From JAAYBT01 sp964404395 (GTDB taxonomy: Bacteria > Bacillota > Clostridia > Acetivibrionales > DTU013): 14,940 bases of DNA. A program made the translations under genes and the position numbers. How positions within the stretch are numbered: the first letter of the stretch is position 1; each line of letters begins with the position of its first letter. The stretch is from NCBI GenBank assembly GCA_964404395.1, contig CAYOKA010000050.1, forward strand, positions 1 to 14,940, read 5' to 3'. Below, piece after piece: positions 13,501 through 14,940 of the stretch. Below the pieces are notes generated by a model. It worked only from the letters and a program-made list of their open reading frames with translations. It searched no databases and had not been told where the DNA came from.

Positions 13501-14940
13501 TCAGCTCATTCTCTCTTACCCTGAGTTCGCCGGTTTCCTTTTCCAGAATGGATTTATCCCTTTCTGCATCAATTCTCTGTTCAATCAGCCCCTTGTTTTC
13601 CTCACCCAAGTCAGCTTTGCTCTTTTTCGCTGCTTTCAGCAATTCCTCGTTCCCATTGTTCAACTGGTCCATCTGATACCGATATTTGCCTCCGACCTCC
13701 CTATACTCGGCCTTCAGCGTATCTCCATCCTCCTGTAGGTTCAATAGCCGCTTTTCGATTTTCTTCTGCTTCTGCCGGTCATACCGATATTTCCCATATT
13801 CCTCCATAGCAAGAAGTTCATTTAGCCTTTTGTCCGATTCATCCCTTACAGCTGCCAGGCGGTCTCTTTCTGCCTCCAGCTCCAGCCTTTCCCCGGATAG
13901 CTTTCTTTTCCTCATGTCAATCAGGCCGGCCTCCAGAAGCCTCTTCATAACCAAGCCCTCATGATAGCTATCCTTATTGAACTTCAGTCTCTGCTCCGCA
14001 TCGCTGCGTTTATCTTCCAGTGATTCCAACCTAATATCAATGAACCGCTTAATTGCCGCAGCTGTCTGCTTGCGCTCCTCAAATCGCAGATAAACCTGGC
14101 TCAGCTCCTCATTCCTTTTGCTGAATTCGCCATAATATTCTTTAATCTTTTCAAATTCACTCATATGGCTCTTAAGCTTCATATATTCATTGAGTCTTTC
14201 ACGCAGTTCAATGAGCGTATCTGCAAGCAGCAGGCTTTCTCCGCCGCTCTTGTCTCCTTTGTTCATCGCCTCCACATCCTCGATGATTGATATGAATTGA
14301 TTTTCAATCAGCTTCCTGGAGGTAGTATTATGCCTGAAATAGGATTCAATACTATTTTCTCCGGTATTGATCCCCCTGATGATATTCCATTCCGCCGGTA
14401 TCAAATGATGACCGGCAATAAATGTCTGATATTCATCAATCCGGTCGAAAACTCTGGCAGGCAGTCCCTTCTGATTCATCTGCTGAATATATTTCCTGAT
14501 ATCGTCAAAAGTGGCATAGATCTTTTTCGGCGCATCTCCTGAAACAAGAGGTAGGGACCTTATACCTGTGATCTTGTTGTCGTTGTAAAATACACACCAG
14601 TTCAGGTGCTCAATATCTCCTGATTTGAGGTTTTCATCCTCCTCTGCGAGTTCACCGGGAGCAGATTCTGAAGAGCCTCTTCTTTTTCTTGCGCAAAAAC
14701 CGGTCATCATATATTTGTATCCGCTTCCGTCCTCCAAAATCCACTCTACTGCCGAATGGGAAGTTCTGTCCTTTCCTCCCTGAAATATCAGGCTTATAGG
14801 CTTTTCCTTTCTCAGGTATGATTTTGGCAACACTGTCTGAAGCATCATCTGAAGTAGCAGCGATTTACCTCCGCCATTCTCAAGGTCATAGGTCGTATCC
14901 CTTCCTTCGAGCCTCATGAAAAAGTCGTCATAAAATTGAG
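10571..14940 (-). CDS. Giant SMC/MukB-like coiled-coil ATPase, 5' end beyond the window
   Basis: At least 1455 residues. An in-frame ATG lies at 14917, but the frame stays open to the edge (QFYDDFF before that Met), so the true start is outside. Counting from that Met, the N-terminal ATPase half has a Walker A ENGGGKS at 13-19. Coiled coil runs at about 240-615. A globular hinge-like region follows at about 615-735 (ILSLAELMSTKCEYVKTGIDW). A second coiled coil spans about 735-1230. The C-terminal ATPase half has signature GSEGQ (1325-1329), Walker B VIIADNP (1360-1366) and H-loop H1395. This is the layout of MukB (1486 aa in E. coli), MksB, TIGR02680 proteins and Wadjet JetC. It may extrude or bind DNA loops in chromosome organisation or plasmid/phage defence. 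Partner genes, if any, lie upstream; no JetD-like gene follows. Confidence 0.88.
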   Translation of the reverse strand, partial: QFYDDFFMRLEGRDTTYDLENGGGKSLLLQMMLQTVLPKSYLRKEKPISLIFQGGKDRTSHSAVEWILEDGSGYKYMMTGFCARKRRGSSESAPGELAEEDENLKSGDIEHLNWCVFYNDNKITGIRSLPLVSGDAPKKIYATFDDIRKYIQQMNQKGLPARVFDRIDEYQTFIAGHHLIPAEWNIIRGINTGENSIESYFRHNTTSRKLIENQFISIIEDVEAMNKGDKSGGESLLLADTLIELRERLNEYMKLKSHMSEFEKIKEYYGEFSKRNEELSQVYLRFEERKQTAAAIKRFIDIRLESLEDKRSDAEQRLKFNKDSYHEGLVMKRLLEAGLIDMRKRKLSGERLELEAERDRLAAVRDESDKRLNELLAMEEYGKYRYDRQKQKKIEKRLLNLQEDGDTLKAEYREVGGKYRYQMDQLNNGNEELLKAAKKSKADLGEENKGLIEQRIDAERDKSILEKETGELRVRENELTDKLSSINSYFMGLGEMDAVLAPAQYLDGLKSEADQVESEISVIRDGMKSLMEHRQSTELETVRTDGEISKNAELSLPVKTWLEEYEQKLAGYAERAEAFGRKTVSEYADELGLVLHRENLNKLEKEIEIARIKQKKQLSEEKGYYVPNEEILSLAELMSTKCEYVKTGIDWIANLAQEQCEAAVVEMPFLSYSVIIDDVSFRKLRSNRLKIDFPSDYPVPVVNLELLRSLQNGHTDMQEDHYIHYICSFSSLLTDENCFAEHIRDAENRISSLENETDAAGKRIAEMTAHRMEATAFLTQYSLEQVERRRSKLQELEQEAASLSKQLISLHSEAERLKNEEASLSIKSDELSLILEEYIEKQNKLTESVEMSKRLEDLRAILSKKQKELKDVGKKAGLLVEAVAENEQRQKLADAEIEGLQQKQYEIGTQIKKLMGFETIGNELPLSQLEAEFSALDADVSGRMAEETGLRDELGEVKGRLGDSKSRVLRDYGEDLERISLEEASGRLLLIPDEDAISTGKEEHQKNRKLLEEASQKVQSVELKEREEAGKLEEILRGMPEDSAHHLPQYENEENYRSELEYVGQLIKSYEEGVASITREIAGIDGEIIANTRQSEDFGAFMERERIPNDVLSTGSEADAKIEDYRAFEKAYYNLQQEVERQFEKWEERMKTVQAETVDFIIREPLEELSKINRPVSYAQCHSRNDAFCEYLLNIDEQMQKIGNDIQQLESYQQNFTQRCVQRAEFVLNQLKKLDALSKIEVYGGRRINMVELKLIEYEGNEKQLRMKNHIESIIREMNEEGAVDRKRVAALLSTKELVSRIADMDKAAVRLYKVESIPENSRYYRWEHAVGSEGQNNSLYFIFAACLISFIRMLSITNTAVRTKKVIIADNPFGATSAVYLWDPMFKIMKQNDIQLIAPGHRIPREITSRFGVSYLLNQDILQDGRMRVVVKDVRAEEDEDVVTWLDPEQLAMF

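Noticed and set aside
1..14940. CRISPR arrays, tRNA or rRNA genes, insertion sequences, integrase or phage genes
   Set aside because: No regularly spaced repeats, no tRNA-like cloverleaf, no transposase or integrase motifs were found on either strand by reading.

Overview
The window looks like chromosomal DNA of a low-to-moderate GC Firmicute, most likely a clostridium. The reasons are strong AGGAGG-type ribosome binding sites, sigma-A type promoters (one with both hexamers perfect and 17 bp apart), intrinsic terminators with U-tracts, and the families present. No RNA gene, CRISPR array, insertion sequence or phage gene was seen. Species was not determined.

Left part (about 1-5700): a regulated carbohydrate-type cluster. 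A LacI-family repressor (+ strand) sits behind a consensus promoter carrying a LacI-type operator. It converges on a minus-strand set made of a sugar isomerase/epimerase TIM barrel, a Gfo/Idh/MocA oxidoreductase and a uroporphyrinogen-decarboxylase-fold protein with the zinc pattern of MtaA-type methyltransferases. An AraC-family regulator is divergent from the isomerase at the other edge. A good terminator separates the isomerase-oxidoreductase pair from the UroD-like gene. That gene has its own promoter region, with a motif resembling the lacI operator. The working idea is isomerisation and oxidation of a sugar or polyol, with the UroD-like protein perhaps handling a methyl group; the substrate cannot be read from the sequence.

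Right part (about 5700-14940): all genes are on the minus strand and concern DNA. In transcription order they are: a giant SMC/MukB-like coiled-coil ATPase, cut by the right window edge; a two-way terminator; a Phd/YefM antitoxin-like domain fused to a Uma2 (PD-(D/E)XK fold) nuclease domain, under a promoter whose -10 box sits inside a 31-bp inverted repeat; a SNF2-family helicase with the DUF3670 domain; and a SWIM zinc-finger protein, the usual genomic partner of that helicase.

The right part has the look of a genome-maintenance or defence island. The SMC-like ATPase could be the JetC-like subunit of a Wadjet-type system or a MukB/MksB-like condensin. The genes that would decide this lie upstream, beyond position 14940, and no JetD-like nuclease follows it here. 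The most notable items are the antitoxin-nuclease fusion with its built-in operator, the atypical ATPase motifs of the SMC-like protein, and the side-by-side placement of SMC-like ATPase, nuclease, SNF2 and SWIM genes. Positions 1-167 hold no gene or signal I can support.
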